Source of the DNA: Craterostigma plantagineum
Taxonomy: Eukaryota; Streptophyta; Magnoliopsida; Lamiales; Linderniaceae
Reading direction: 5' to 3'
Length of the DNA: 64,000 bases
Assembly (NCBI GenBank): GCA_027422505.1
Contig: JAPQWV010000018.1
Location: forward strand, 16,262,001 to 16,326,000
Below are positions 1 to 9,959 of this stretch, piece after piece. Position numbers and translations under genes: made by a program. Position 1 is the first letter of the stretch, and each line of letters opens with the position of its first letter. Under the pieces are notes generated by a model that made no database searches, was not told the DNA's origin, and saw only the letters and a list, made by a program, of their open reading frames with translations.

Positions 1-113
1 TAATATATATATATATTATTTTCTCTGCCAAAAATGAATTTCAGCGAAAAATGGTTGGGGTGACTTGTGGGTGGACTCGCTTTATGGGATATAAATAAAA
101 CAGGGGATTTAAC

Positions 114-495
114 AGAAAAATAAGCATTTATATAAAAAATTCGCAAGTCAGATCCTGTCAGGTTTTTTTATATGCAGGTACCTGTCAGAATAAAATTTTT
201 GCAGATTGGTACCGTTCCGCCGCAAGTACGTCATAGAACACATTTAGGTACCATATGGAAACATATTGTGGTACGTTATACAGTAAGAAAATGGTACATC
301 ATACTACACATTAAGGTACCATATAGATCGTATATAGGTACCATATGTGAGTATATACACGTGATATGATACTTAATCCATATACAGAAAGGTACGTCAA
401 GCCTGGAAAAATGGTACGCCGAACGGGTACTTATATGAAAAATTTTCTGACAGGGGGTCTGACTTGCAAATTTTTATATAAATGAGTATTTTTCT
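114..495. repeat. GTACC-rich foldback repeat, copy 1
   Basis: The two ends are imperfect inverted repeats: the stretch from about 114 to 175 (containing GCAAGTCAGATCCTGTCAG) pairs with the reverse complement of about 434-495 (GCAAGTCAGACCCCCTGTCAG, split by mismatches). The core contains many GGTACC/GTACC words. A second, inverted copy lies at the right end of the window (63650-63936). The internal reading frames are repeat DNA, not genes. The structure resembles a MITE or foldback element; I do not recognise the family and no clear target duplication was identified. Confidence 0.7.
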
Positions 496-1240
496 ATGGA
501 TTACCGAATAAAATAAATATTTTCTTACATTAATTATTATTTTTGTATCTAAATAGTAGTAACATATATGGAAAATAATCATTAAATGAGACCACGAGAC
601 TCGTAAAAAGAAAAACCGTTTTCCTAAGTTGACTATAAAGACTTCAAGCATGCTATTCAATTTTACGGACCACTTCTTCCATAAAAAGTATCAAACTAAT
701 AACAATACATAATAAATATAAGACCAAGTCGTTAGATTGAATATCGTATTTATATATATTATGTAAACTTAATTCCAGAATCCTAATTACTTAATTCATA
801 TTTCGTTCCTTGTTATGTCCACGTGTATCTCACTACACGGATTAGCAGTAGTACGACGCCGTTACGAACAAAGAAATAGAATCGATACAAAGCAATTAAT
901 TAATTACTGGGGGACCCATCTGCATAACTTCCTCGAAACCAGCCAAAGACAAATCAGCCGAACGATGGCGTGATGACCCACGCAAGTAAGTAAGAGATAA
1001 CTTTCTCCGCCAAAAGTCTCGGTCGTCGAGGGTCGGGCTCGGGTCGGGTCAAATGGCTTAATCCAACCATCAAATTGGGCCTGCGACTTATACGGGCACT
1101 CGGCCCAATAGGAACCTTAAATGAGCCTCATATAATTTAATCAGCTCACGTGGCGAGCAGCGGAGGGTGAACAATCAATCAATTATTACACAAAGCCACC
1201 TGTCCCTTCAAAGGCATTTTCCAGAGCACACAATCTCTGT
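496..1240. other. AT-rich 5' flank of the GAD gene
   Basis: No gene or recognisable element is seen here. A CACGTG core stands at 820-825. The stretch probably includes the distal promoter of the glutamate decarboxylase gene. Confidence 0.4.
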
Positions 1241-1248
1241 TCTATATA
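1147..1248 (+). promoter_or_regulatory. GAD core promoter: G-box and TATA box
   Basis: A G-box/ABRE-like CACGTGGC begins at 1147 and a TATA element (TCTATATAC) lies at 1241-1249, about 75 bases before the start codon. This predicts transcription from about 1272 and a leader of about 50 bases. G-boxes bind bZIP and bHLH factors; a role in stress or ABA response is an inference. Confidence 0.5.
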
Positions 1249-1319
1249 CTCGCATCGCAACAAACACGCAGTGATACACACATCACATTCTATCAGAACT
1301 GTGAAAAGGGAAAGAGAAA

Positions 1320-3796
1320 ATGGTGGTGACGACGACTACGAAATCGGACTCGGAGGAGCACGTTTACTCGACCTTCGCTTCGAGATATGCCCGCGACTCT
1401 CTTCCCAGGTTAATTAACTTCGTACCTCGTATTACTATTGCAGAGCTTTGTCTGAAACGCGCGCGCGTGTGCGTAATAAAAAATTAGGTTTAAGATTCCA
1501 GGCGAGGCGATGCCTAAAGAGGCGGCGTATCAGATAGTGAAGGACGAGCTGATGTTGGACGGAAATCCTCGGCTGAATTTGGCTTCATTTGTGACGACTT
1601 GGATGGAGCCTGAGTGCGATAACCTCATCATGTCTTCGCTCAATAAGAACTACGTCGACATGGATGAGTACCCAGTCACCACTGAGCTGCAGGTAATAAT
1701 AAGTGATCCATTTCTTCTATTATTGTTATTTTTTTTTTTATTTGATTTTGATCTAGGTTGCAATATAGTGGAATTGTTGGTATATGAATCAAAATGCGGA
1801 AAACCAACACAACGAATATTTTGCTCCCAAAGATACTATTCGAGATACATGTAATTTCATTTTTGTAATTTCATCTCATTCAAATTAAGGTGTTTGTACC
1901 TTTCGAATTTTAAAATCAAGAAATTTAAGAACTCAGAGTTTAGTCTGACGCCGCACATCACCTCTTACGTATGATGTCTCACCTAGTTGGTTTTCGGTTC
2001 GTATGCCGTCATCAAAAAAAGTGTTCTCCAAATTGCTTTATGTTTTGGGCTGTAAATGAGCCGAGCTCGCCAAGCTTTTCAGCTCAGGGCTCGAGCTCAC
2101 GCTACGAAGCTCATCGAGTTCGAGCTTTTATAAAAAAAGTAACAAAATTGATAAAATAAAATAAATTTACATCGAGCTCGTCGAGCTTTTGCCGAGGCTG
2201 CTCGTCGAGCTCACGAGATGGTTCGGCACATCTTTCACCCCTAGCTTTATATACTAAGCTGTATTGTTATAAGGCAAAAAAAGAAAAAAATAAATCAGCT
2301 CATTTGAAATGATTTGGCATACAATGCTTTTCACTTGGTTCTCATTACTATTAAAATTATTTATTTATTTATTTATTTTCCGACGCAGAACCGTTGCGTG
2401 AACATGATAGCACACCTCTTCCACGCGCCGGTCGGCGACAACGAGTCGGCCGTCGGCGTGGGCACCGTCGGATCGTCCGAGGCCATAATGCTCGCCGGCC
2501 TCGCCTTCAAGCGAAAGTGGCAAGCGAAGCGAAAAGCCGAGGGGAAACCCTGCGACAAGCCCAACATCGTCACCGGGGCGAACGTCCAGGTATGCTGGGA
2601 AAAATTCGCTCGGTACTTCGAGGTCGAGCTAAAGGAGGTGAAGCTCCGAGAAGGGTACTATATTATGGACCCAGAGAAGGCCGTCGAGATGGTGGACGAG
2701 AACACCATCTGCGTGGCGGCCATACTCGGGTCGACGCTGACCGGCGAGTTCGAGGACGTGAGGCTCCTGAACGAGCTACTGGCTAAGAAGAACGAGGAGA
2801 CTGGGTACGGCACTCCGATACATGTGGACGCGGCGAGCGGAGGGTTCGTGGCGCCGTTTTTGTACCCGGAACTCGAGTGGGACTTCCGACTGCCCCTCGT
2901 GAAGAGCATCAACGTGAGCGGGCACAAGTACGGGCTCGTCTATCCCGGGGTCGGGTGGGTCGTCTGGAGGAGCAAGGAAGACTTGCCCGACGAGCTCGTG
3001 TTCCATATCAACTACCTCGGGTCGGATCAACCCACGTTCACCCTCAATTTCTCCAAAGGTTATATATGACGAATTGTGTTGTTACGACTCCGCTTTTAAA
3101 GTTGATGTTCTCACGTGTTTCGTGTTGTTGCAGGCTCATCCCAGATCATAGCTCAGTACTATCAGTTCATAAGGCTCGGCTTCGAGGTAACTTCGATAAC
3201 CCGTTCTTCGTATAGATTTAGGGAGAGAATCACTTTAAGGCCCCGATATTTACCTTATGGTCTGTTGTGATTCTCGATGTTTGTGCTTGCCACGTTTAGT
3301 CCATAGGGTAAACACTTTATTTTTTTTAAAAAAGGGCTACAAGTGCATTATGGATAACTGCATGGAAAACGCAAGGGTCCTCCGAGAATCCCTAATGGGA
3401 AACAAAAGGTTCGAGATCGTCTCTAAGGAAAAAGGCGTCCCATTGGTGGCCTTCTCCATCAAGGAGACAGATGAGAAGAAGCCCTACACAGTCTTCGACA
3501 TCTCGGAGTCTCTGAGGAGGTTCGGATGGGTTGTCCCGGCCTACACGATGCCCCCTGAGGCAGAGCACGTGGCGGTCCTTCGCATCGTAATAAGGGAGGA
3601 CTTCAGCCGGAGCTTAGCCGAGAGGTTGGTCTCGGACATCGAAAAGGTTGTCAAAGAGTTGGAGGGCGTCCACCATGGTGGGCCCCACGTGCCCGACGGG
3701 GGCGACGAGGAGAAGGCAAAGGTTAAGAAGAGTGTGAGGGAAGTTGCAAGATTTTGGAGGAGGGCTTCGGACAACAAGACTAGTGGGGTTTGCTAA
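1320..3796 (+). CDS. GAD: Glutamate decarboxylase (PLP-dependent, calmodulin-binding type)
   Basis: Converts L-glutamate to GABA and CO2 in the cytosol, the entry step of the GABA shunt. Exons 1320-1408, 1488-1692, 2389-3058, 3134-3186 and 3335-3796 splice with GT-AG borders and keep frame, giving 492 aa, the usual plant length. Visible family motifs include [14 protein letters not shown] near the N terminus, [51 protein letters not shown] and [11 protein letters not shown], whose Lys (about residue 278) should bind PLP. The C-terminal tail (about 465-492) is basic with a Trp and ends in NKTSGVC, as expected for the calmodulin-binding autoinhibitory domain. The start gives the standard N terminus; the open frame from ATG 1510 is only part of exon 2. 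The gene converges with the FCF2 gene, with 324 bases between stop codons. The sequence looks intact and functional. Confidence 0.96.
2046..2243. repeat. hAT-like MITE rich in GAGCTCG, inside GAD intron 2
   Basis: A segment of GAD intron 2 begins GGCTGTAAATGAGCCGAGCTC and ends TTTCACCCCTA. It is packed with GAGCTCG words. This composition and the CACCCCTA end are typical of short non-autonomous hAT-type repeats in plant introns. No coding capacity. The exact ends and an 8-bp duplication were not confirmed. Confidence 0.5.
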
Positions 3797-3841
3797 GATA
3801 TGTAATTATCTCAACATGAAAAGCATGGCTTTTGTTGTTTT

Positions 3842-3847
3842 AATAAA
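3842..3847 (+). terminator. Poly(A) signal of GAD
   Basis: A canonical AATAAA lies 45 bases after the GAD stop codon. It is the only good candidate before the convergent gene begins. Confidence 0.5.
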
Positions 3848-4120
3848 GCAAGAATTGTTGGCAGTGGCAGAGGTCGAAAACTATATTTCAATACTTCTAC
3901 CATTACTTCACGTAAGAAACTCTTGAAAACAATGTTCACGAAGGCCAAAAAAGAAAGAAAAAGACTTTTAAAGCTTAGAAGTTACAATAGGTGAATGATG
4001 ATTGCGGACGAAGCTACGTTCTCCTAGTGTACTTTTGCAGTTAGAAAGAGTACCTTCACTTTCGTTTCCAAAAGCCGATAGATAATATTGTTTACTAGAT
4101 GAATCTGATGGCTCATTGCA

Positions 4121-5471
4121 TCAGTGCCTTCCTTTCTTACCTGACTTCGAATGTCTCTTACTTTTCTTATTTTTCCATTTCTCGACATCCGCCGGTCGAT
4201 TTGTCTCTTCGATCTCTCGAACCTTGCGTTTTCTGCATAAGCGATTATGATGAATGAAAACTCTAAACCATTTGAGAGTTTTCAAATAAGATACTGTGAA
4301 GCTTCTGCAATAGCAAATATTACCTATATGCACGCAGGTTAATGTCCGAAAGCAGCTCATCGGCGAGCGTTGCCTTCCTCTCCTTCTTAGTGAGCCTACC
4401 GCTGTAGAACTCCATCGACGATTCTATCACAGTGCCCACCTGATAAAAGTTTTTTTTCCAGAAAAAACCAACTCAAAAAGTCATCTTAACGTCCAAAACA
4501 ATCGAAAAACCCGGTATGTTTGTTCGCATGGGACTTGCCTGGAAATATTTGGGAAGCGCCTTGGATTTTGTGCCACCGTTCTTATAGTGTCGCTTAGGAT
4601 CAAGGGCACTCCTCAACTGCAACGAACGGTAGATCATATTTGTGAGTAAAACTGATAAGAATGGCAATTCTACAGATTAAAAACCAAGAACTCCAAAATA
4701 CTCTTCGATCGCTAAAAGAAATTGGGTCATGATCAGCCTCTACGTTTCCAAAATCAATTGGATTAGCTATAATATCGATGATATATGCATTCAACGACCT
4801 GAAAAATTCCAACATAATCAACTGTCTATGAAACCATCTGATCCAAATCGTCAATTTGCAGCAGTTCTATTACAAGTGGTAAATGGAAATTTTCAACCAC
4901 CATTGGTTCCTATTAAGTATTGCCATTCTGCTAGGGTACTAAAAGAGCTATGTTTTGATGGAACTGTTAACCTTAATTGACTAGAACACCATAAATGACC
5001 TCCAGCAATTCTTCATCATCGTTCTCAGATCAACTAATCCACTCAAATAGGTGAATACTACAGCGAGTTAAGGATTTTACCGCACCTTCAACAACTGGAG
5101 ATCCTTCTTCAGCTCCGGCGTGATAGTTTGCGCAGGCATATCGAACCTAAAACACGTCAAACAATCGAAGTGTTCTCATTACTATAAGAAACAGCACCTC
5201 CAAATCACATAAGACACTTTTTTTTTTCAAAAAAAAATTGCTACCAATTCTTTCCGGCGGTATCCTTCACTTGTTTCCTCAACAGCTTATTGAGCTTCCT
5301 CGGATCGTTAGGAGGCAGAAATAATCCGTCAACTAGCTGAGCATCGGACTTGTAGAGCGACGTGGTTTGGGGTTCCTTTGACGATGAGCTGTTCCTATTT
5401 TTATTGGATCCAAAAGAAGGTATCTTAGGCTCCCACGTCAGTCCAATCAACGGCTTCGATGGCTCTGCCAT
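4121..5471 (-). CDS. FCF2: Fcf2-type pre-rRNA processing protein
   Basis: Homolog of yeast Fcf2, a nucleolar factor needed for early pre-rRNA cleavages and 40S subunit assembly. Exons on the minus strand are 5471-5245, 5146-5086, 4616-4539, 4439-4324 and 4232-4121. They join in frame to 197 aa. Visible family features: IGLTWEPKIPSF near the N terminus, LVDGLFLPPNDPRKLNKL and RKQVKDTAGKNW (about 47-76), the FDMPAQTITPELKKDLQLLK block, LDPKRHYK, KYFQVGTVIES, RLTKKERKATLADELLSD, and a basic KRKVREIEE tail rich in Lys, a likely nucleolar signal. Intron 3 has a GC donor (CAG then GCAAGT at 4538-4533); the protein alignment requires it. The long open frame running upstream from 5633 is 5' UTR. Two site II motifs upstream fit a ribosome-assembly gene. 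Confidence 0.93.
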
Positions 5472-5590
5472 GTTGAATGGAATAAAACGCCGCGGCGTCG
5501 ACACCGTGGAGGCAGAGATTAGGCGGCGGCGGCGGCAAGCGAAGGAGAATTGATGGAGGGGTGAAGTGAAGATTACATAAGACGATAATC

Positions 5591-5632
5591 CTTTATAATG
5601 GGCCTCTGAATTGATAAATGCCAATAAGCCCA
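5591..5632 (-). promoter_or_regulatory. FCF2 promoter: TATA-like and two site II elements
   Basis: Read on the minus strand, TGGGCT lies at 5632-5627 and GGCCCA at 5604-5599, followed directly by TTATAAAGG (5599-5591), about 120 bases before the ATG. TGGGCY (site II) motifs are bound by TCP factors and are typical of plant ribosomal and rRNA-processing genes. Confidence 0.5.
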
Positions 5633-5689
5633 AATGACATGCGACTATGCGAGCACAGCAGATAATTCAATCACGTCACATTCACAACT

Positions 5690-6057
5690 AAAGAATTATT
5701 ATGGATAATTATGAATTATCAAGTGAATCATCAAAATAGATTGTGAATCATCACAATGATTCACCACAAATTATGATGATTAAATGTGGATGTTTTTGGA
5801 ATATTAATTACTCATGAATTTATGATAAGATGAGGTGTATAAAAAGATTGTATTTTTGTATGAGTTGTATAAGATGAGTAAATTGTATTTTAGTGTAAGA
5901 TTTTAGTATAAATAGGTGTTTTGAGTTACATTGTAAAAACACACCAAATATAGAAATATATTATCTCTCTCTAAATTTTCTCTATATTTCAAATAATCAT
6001 AATTAAAATAATCGTAATATAATATAAATCATAATAAATATTTCGTAACAAGAATGA
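5690..6057 (+). repeat. Possible solo LTR remnant
   Basis: The segment has the layout of a retrotransposon LTR: AT-rich U3, a TATAAATAGG box near 5918, an ACATTGTAAAAACACACC stretch, then CTCTCTCT and an end at CGTAACA (about 6050). No paired LTR, TG start or target duplication was found, so this is tentative. The remaining DNA from 6058 to 6771 is AT-rich with no gene seen. Confidence 0.3.
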
Positions 6058-6771
6058 TGATTAATCCGAATTAAAAATCTAATTATACAAGTAAAAATAT
6101 ATAAATATTATATTATTTTGATTTAAAGGATTTTATTAATTTAAGATGTTTAAATCGTGAGATTTTAATTTTTATTTCATTACGTATATCTAAGAAAAAG
6201 AACGTAAAAGTAGTGGATTAGAATTAAAACCAAATATAGAAGGGTAAAGTTGTACATAACAGACCAAATTAATTTAGCTACACCGTCACGCTTTATATTT
6301 TCTGCACTCGTGGGGTATATAATATATAAATATATTATATTAATTGAAAAATAATTAACTAAAAATCGTGTAAATTTGAGAATATAAATTGCCACTAGTT
6401 TGGTTTTCTTTCAATTTTAATATATTTTTTAATTACTCCAAATTGACAACCAATCGACGATTTATATAGTAAGTCCCAAGCCCTAATAAAATAACATAGA
6501 CATTATTTTGACTCTTGCCTAATTAAAACTGACCAATGGTTAAAAACATTTAGGTTCAACTTTTTTCATATCAACACGGAATTATTCAACTCACATGAGT
6601 TGTATATTACAGTAAAAGTAACACAAAACACTTATTACACTGATTCTAGTTAGTTCACTTAAGCAACAACACACTACTTACAACACAATGAAGAAACCCT
6701 AGACATGATATATGATACATGGAGATTACATTATATTCATCATACAACCCATAGCTTATTTATTCAATACA

Positions 6772-7080
6772 TCACATGCGTATTTCCTCCCACTTACAAA
6801 GCTTAAAGCAGTCCCTTCTCCTCCTTATGAACCCTTCTGCTTCGGCGTCGACGTTGCTCTCTTCGAAAGAAACCCTCTCTTTTTTAAGAGTTTCTACCTT
6901 CTTTTCATTCTTCGAATCCTCGGCGCTGAAAATCTCATGAACGTTAGGGTACGGAGGAAAGTCGACGACGAAGCTGGGCATTCTCTGCAGCCTTTCGAGG
7001 CGCTCGAGGCGCACGCTGGGATCACTTTCTACGTCGTGTTTATTGTAATAACTAATTCGCTGCATATCGTTGCGCTTCAT
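6772..7080 (-). CDS. Small protein with weak DUF761-like C terminus
   Basis: Single-exon ORF of 102 aa. It is hydrophilic, with no signal peptide or membrane segment. The N-terminal half has RLERLERLQRMPSFVVDFPPYP. The C terminus (NVDAEAEGFIRRRRDCFKL) resembles the short D-x-A-E-x-FI motif that ends plant DUF761 proteins; this likeness is weak and I do not assign a function. A TATA box on the same strand (7116-7111) is only 31 bases before the first ATG, so transcripts may start at or beyond it; Met6 (codon at 7065) could be the real start. There is no homology evidence beyond the motif, but frame length and promoter position support a gene. Confidence 0.5.
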   Translation of the reverse strand: MKRNDMQRISYYNKHDVESDPSVRLERLERLQRMPSFVVDFPPYPNVHEIFSAEDSKNEKKVETLKKERVSFEESNVDAEAEGFIRRRRDCFKLCKWEEIRM

Positions 7081-7110
7081 TTTTCTTACACTTAGGCAGT
7101 TGGGGAAGAA

Positions 7111-7116
7111 TTTATA
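7111..7116 (-). promoter_or_regulatory. TATA box for the small 102-aa protein
   Basis: TATAAA on the minus strand within CCTCTATAAATTC. It lies about 31 bases before the first ATG and 46 bases before the second, which bears on the start choice. Confidence 0.4.
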
Positions 7117-7260
7117 GAGGACTGTTCTTGCATGGGAATGGGAATCTGATGCTTTCTTACTTTTCGTCCAAGTTTTAATTACGACTACTAATTGATAAAT
7201 GTGTTGAACTTGTTGGCAGATGATAGGTAATTAAGAGACGAAAGATTCGATTATTAATAT

Positions 7261-7313
7261 ATGTATATATATATATATATATATGTGTGTGTATATATAA
7301 ATATATATATTCT
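7261..7313. repeat. AT/GT dinucleotide microsatellite
   Basis: A run of TA dinucleotides is followed by a short TGTG stretch and more TATATA. The open frame across it is a product of the repeat. Confidence 0.8.
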
Positions 7314-7629
7314 GATGAACAGAAAGAAGGTTGGCAAATTGAGGCGGCAAAGAATAATGAATCTTTTTTGCCTTGCTGTGCTTATCTGCTATAATTTCTT
7401 ACTGTGGAAAGGCTTAAGCTTTAAGGATTTAGTAATTTTAAAAAGGTATGCTCTAACCTTTCTTTCTATGGAATTATTGCAACGTGGATGTAATTAGTAC
7501 CACAGAACTATTCAGATGGGATGAAAGACAAATAATATAAATCATGAATTGCGCCGACCAAGTATAAACGGATAATATAATTCGGCCGACTCCAAGAATT
7601 CGATATATTAAGAGGTTCGGAAAAATAGC

Positions 7630-7930
7630 TGTTAGTAAAGCTCGACTCAAACTCATGAAAATCGAAAATCTCAAACAAGTTGAACTTTATTTTAATTTTT
7701 TTTTATAACTTTACTTCTTTTTACATAAAATCTCGAGCTCCATTAACCCTAATCGAGCTCGATCTCAAGCTCAGAATAAAAAAGTGCGAAGAGCTTGAGC
7801 TCCAATTAACCCTAATTAAGCTAAACTCAAGCTCATAATGAAAAAGGTCAGCAAGCTCGAACTCGAGTAAATAGGGTTTGACTTCGACAAGCTTCACCAG
7901 CTCGATCTCCATTAACCCTAATCGACTTTG
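7630..7930. repeat. AGCTCGA-rich repeat remnant
   Basis: Repeated AGCTCGA and CATTAACCCTAAT words occur in two or three imperfect units (about 7733-7800, 7796-7860, 7890-7925). The composition resembles the GAGCTCG-rich MITE in the GAD intron. No coding content; 7931-8168 shows nothing further. Confidence 0.4.
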
Positions 7931-8603
7931 ATTTCAAAACCTCAACGACCCAAATAAATAATAGCCCAAATATTGAGCCTAGACGAGAAAGATACGATCT
8001 TCTTTTTCATCCATCGAACGCGAAAGACCCACAATTCACTACCCCACGATCTTTATCGGCGAACCCCTTATTTATACCGCATAGGTTGTAGCTTACAACA
8101 GTTTATTACAAACCTCAAATTATCACACTACATATTTACATATAGCGTTTAGCTCAACATAGTATTTTTTAGCCATACAAGTCGTCTTCGTCGTTCACTT
8201 CACCGTCAGTCGAAGAAAGCGGGCCGGAGGCTCCGGCGCCTGAACCAGCAGCGCGAGCCTCGGCTCGATCGGCGAACCTAAACTCGGTCCCTAAGCCCCG
8301 AGACTGTTGTAACGTCTGCGCAAATAGCTGATACTTTCTAATATCGGCATCGCTAATGCTTTGCCGCGCGTACTTCATCGACTCCTCGAAATGGACCGCC
8401 TTGATTTCGGACACATCGTCTTCGTCCATGGCTTCCGAGATTTCTCCTCTACTCCTTTCTCTTTCGATGTCCAGTCGTCAGTATCCATCCAAGATAAACA
8501 GATTAAGCGTCGAACTCAGGCAAAATATCATATCAAAATCTGATGCAATCCCTTCAAGCTTCAAATTTTAGGTTAAACCATTCAACATAGGGTCAGAGGA
8601 CGG

Positions 8604-9431
8604 TGTTGGTTCCGGTGTTGGGCATCTGGTAGGTGGCGCTCGTAAAACTCAGACAGAGTTTCGGCTTACTACATCGAAGTCGAGGCACGTACGTCGTATG
8701 CTTTCCGTAAGATGTTATTGCCACGTATTTCAGTGCCTCGGGTTGTAGCAATACGTCCCGAAGATACAACGACTTCAGGAATTTCGAAACATCGCACACC
8801 GTAACGAAATTATCGGGCGAATCTACTAAAGACTCGAGCCTTTCTTGCTTTTTATGCTTTATTATGCCTAAGGGATATGGTGTCAACTTTTTCTAAAGTG
8901 CTAGACTGAATTAAATTTCCAATCTGCCAGGGGACCTATTTATAGCTTCTGAAAAGCTGCAGGGGTCAATTTGTGAAAAGTTGCAAATTTTCTGTTGACC
9001 TCCTTTGACTGGGCCGAATCTGTAAATAGATGTAACCTTTGGCCAGGGTCAATCTGGGAATAGTCACAACTCTTGGACTGATACCCAATACCCCTTTAGC
9101 CAGCCACATCACCATGCCCTATCAGCCAAATCAGCGCCACGTCGTCCTCGTCAGTCCACCTGTCAGTGACACGTCATCAACCCGCCACATCATCATTTTT
9201 TATTTTATTTTTATTTTTTTATTTTTTATTTGGGATGGCTTTACTAATTAATTTCTCATTCACTTGGTATCGGTTTTGAGCAAATTAAGAAACGTAGATT
9301 CGTAATCTTTCAACGATTTCCCGTTTCAGCGACTGACGTCTTCTCGATTTAATACAATCGTTTCAGCTCTTCTCTTAGTGGGCCAATTACCCACACTTGG
9401 GCCCAAGGCCCATTGGGCTTAAAACCCAACA
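8604..9431 (-). repeat. 3' LTR of the Copia element (full-length, 828 bp)
   Basis: TGTTGG...CCAACA borders. It keeps a TATA box on the minus strand (CTATAAATAG, near 8936-8950) that the partner LTR has lost, and an AT-rich block near 9190-9260 that is also absent from the partner. Confidence 0.88.
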
Positions 9432-9959
9432 ATCCCCCACATGAATGTAAATTAATGTAAATGCAATGCGTGCTGCCTCTTGCAAGAAAGTCCCGACGAC
9501 CCATCACTGCATCAGAATAGGTAGTTTGTAGCTTTGAACCTTTCCTAGTGAAATACTATCGGATTTACTCGTTGCTCAGTGAACCAAGACAACAGTATAC
9601 ACACAGTGATGAATCTGATCTCTTTTCAATTCTCACGTTGTGTCCTTTTCAGCCGTGGACCATATCTCCGATTCATAAGCGTTTTCCATTGAAGCGGCGC
9701 AACTTCACACTTATATTGGTGACCGAATATTAGGCTTAATCTTGGAGTAGCCCAAAATACTCCACCACTTTGGCATAGTCATCATTAGAAGCATAAGTGT
9801 TTACCCTAACCACACGTCATCGGGAAATTACTTGGGCACCTGTCGAGAATGGACTTATTAGTTGCCAAGTATACTACTGAACTAATCACAGCTTAGTTGT
9901 CTCATTGAACCAAGTTCGTGGGATCTCCACTCATCAAGGTTGAGTTACCACTGTTTTCG

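Noticed and set aside
172..369. 65-codon frame and its counterpart at 63680-63880.
   Set aside because: Both lie within the GTACC repeat copies and result from its short-period structure.
2373..3030. Long open frames on the minus strand and in other frames over the GAD exons.
   Set aside because: They are shadows of GC-rich coding exons.
4729..4980. 83-codon frame on + inside FCF2 intron 2.
   Set aside because: It lies wholly in an intron, has no recognisable domain and no splice support.
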